Assembly: GCA_020027965.1 (NCBI GenBank)
Contig: JAHRHE010000006.1
Span: 1 to 55,414 of the forward strand
Origin: Nitrospirota bacterium
GTDB taxonomy: Bacteria; Nitrospirota; Nitrospiria; Nitrospirales; Nitrospiraceae
DNA length: 55,414 bases
Direction of reading: 5' to 3'
Shown here: piece after piece, positions 54,475-55,414 of the stretch
How the letters are laid out: each line of letters opens with the position of its first letter
Position numbering within the stretch: position 1 is the first letter of the stretch
Translations under genes and position numbers: made by a program
Notes under the pieces: model-generated
Told to the model about the DNA's origin: nothing
Seen by the model: only the letters and a program-made list of their open reading frames with translations
Database searches by the model: none

Positions 54475-54996
54475 TTGCGAATAATTGACGAGCGAGAGAC
54501 GCTGCGCTGGTTATCTGCAAGAGAGCTATTGGACTCCAGTGGCCAGCCTTCGTTTTCCGGGTTTCATCAGGCCATATGTTCTCCAATCCCTGTCGATTCA
54601 GGACATAAAACTGCTCTGAGCAGAGCCATCGTCTCGTTTTTCGATGCCGACGAAGAAGCGTTGCTATGGATCGATGAGTTTAAGATCTGGCCGTCTGCGG
54701 AAGATTGGTATCTTTTTAATGGGTTCCGCCAGTTCCTTGGTGAGCCTGGTTCTTTGTCTGAAAAGCCGGGACATATTTTTTCGAAGAATGATCTTGATGC
54801 TGTGGGTTCTTTAGTGGCGATGGTTCTTTATTTCTGTTCGGGAGCAATTTTGTTTTCACCCGCCAAGGGTCTAGCAATAAGGATCTCCCACGACGAGTTC
54901 ATTGATATATATGTGAGAGACCAAAAGGATGCTCCGATTATAACTGAGAAGCTGAAACCCTTCCTTGAGAGTGGAGAAAAGCATCAAAAGCAATAA
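54475..54996 (+). CDS. Candidate immunity protein for the RHS toxin tail
   Basis: A 173-residue protein starting at TTG 54475, 55 bases after the RHS stop. It is acidic, aromatic and low in Ala and Gly compared with neighbours, and its DNA is AT-richer than the window. Motifs LLWIDEFKIWPS, WYLFNGFRQFLGEPG, KPGHIF and ISHDEFIDIY recall a family often placed after toxins in polymorphic loci (from memory; unverified). It would be a cytoplasmic protein that binds and neutralises the tail of the upstream protein in the producing cell. AAAAAGGGCGATCC precedes the start. Confidence 0.6.
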   Translation: MRIIDERETLRWLSARELLDSSGQPSFSGFHQAICSPIPVDSGHKTALSRAIVSFFDADEEALLWIDEFKIWPSAEDWYLFNGFRQFLGEPGSLSEKPGHIFSKNDLDAVGSLVAMVLYFCSGAILFSPAKGLAIRISHDEFIDIYVRDQKDAPIITEKLKPFLESGEKHQKQ

Positions 54997-55102
54997 GAGT
55001 AATAAGTGGGGGCAGAGTCCACTTTCTCAGGTTTTGCACCACGCGAGACGCAGTACACGTACGAAGCAGAAAAAGGGACATTGTCCCGTCAGCTGCTCGG
55101 AT

Positions 55103-55195
55103 GTGTCCACATTTCAACGGAATGGGGTGTCCACCCTACGGACAGTGGTTGAGACCGACCGGGCTAGTTCCAACCGCCTCCGTGTCCACATTTCA
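55103..55195. repeat. Direct repeat GTGTCCACATTTCA (two copies)
   Basis: The 14-base word is at 55103-55116 and 55182-55195, 79 bases apart, in the gap between the immunity gene and the rhs fragment. No coding sequence lies between. It may be part of a mobile-element end. The palindrome GGGACATTGTCCC is at 55075-55087. Confidence 0.55.
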
Positions 55196-55304
55196 GTATC
55201 GCCTGTAACAGGCCTTGCGGCACTCCGATGCCCTCCGCTCCTCGCCGCAGGCACGCGACGACCGCCTCTGGGCCACCCCTCGACGCCCGTCCGGATCGCA
55301 GTCG

Positions 55305-55414
55305 GCTTACCATACGACGCCAATGGCAATGTGACGAGTATCACGCCGCCCGGCAAGCCGGCGCACACGTTTGCCTATACGCCGGTGGACCTGGAGCAGG
55401 ATTATGTTCCTCCA
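55305..55414 (+). pseudogene. Displaced RHS core fragment (continues outside the window)
   Basis: The reading frame 55308-55414 gives YDANGNVTSITPPGKPAHTF followed by AYTPVDLEQDYVPP, matching the shell at residues about 2081-2113 of the gene above (52511-52612) almost word for word. The match begins abruptly at about 55307, and nothing similar precedes it. It is an orphan piece of an rhs gene, probably left by recombination when the C-terminal module was exchanged. Confidence 0.75.

Noticed and set aside
1-55414. CRISPR array or rRNA operon
   Set aside because: No evenly spaced repeat array and no conserved rRNA sequence is seen; the repeats here are dispersed or single hairpins.

Overview
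This window is about 60% GC, densely coded bacterial chromosome. It looks like a Nitrospira-type (Nitrospirota) or similar environmental Gram-negative genome. That rests on the outer-membrane porin, many lipoproteins, Lgt, the mix of signalling proteins, and intergenic spacers filled with short repeats. I could not test the assignment by comparison.

Layout. (1) 1-5.8 kb is a phosphate-starvation locus: a PhoB-like response regulator cut by the window edge, a phosphate-selective porin, a lipoprotein and two tandem PstS-type binding proteins. Three promoters here share heptamer direct repeats with an 11-base period, and each has a -10-like hexamer exactly 10 bases downstream, so they read as one Pho regulon. 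(2) 5.9-13.7 kb is a mixed housekeeping and accessory stretch: an unrecognised protein, a small lipoprotein, a phosphoribosyltransferase, tRNA-Thr(UGU), a membrane protein with a CxxC-rich tail, an ExeA-like ATPase, a polytopic membrane protein and a short-chain dehydrogenase. (3) 13.8-19 kb has ClpB, a 108-base MITE-like element, small proteins and ComM. (4) 19-25 kb has an exported Kelch protein, a stand-alone RAM domain, a Gfo/Idh/MocA oxidoreductase, an RNA-recognition-motif protein, a dienelactone-hydrolase-like protein without its nucleophile, and an exported unknown. (5) 25.3-29.8 kb is a regulatory block: degenerate GGDEF-REC-HD-GYP, a FliA/WhiG sigma factor and an NtrC-type activator. 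(6) 30.4-33.6 kb has an M48 metalloprotease, a Tat-exported FAD oxidase and a membrane protein. (7) 33.6-42.9 kb holds a decayed beta-propeller gene whose surviving part stops where an 8.8-kb cyclic beta-1,2-glucan synthase gene begins. (8) 43-46 kb has tRNA-Leu(UAA), a YtxH-like protein, a TPR protein and Lgt. (9) 46.2-55.4 kb is an RHS polymorphic-toxin locus: a 2717-residue secreted protein (Kelch, Ig/TIG, NHL, RHS core, variable tail), an AT-richer candidate immunity gene, and a displaced rhs core fragment running off the window.

The strongest candidates for new biology are the RHS locus with its unusual N-terminal architecture, the Pho promoter set, and the glucan synthase gene abutting the broken beta-propeller gene. 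Start codons were moved downstream from the longest reading frame wherever a ribosome-binding site or signal peptide supported it.
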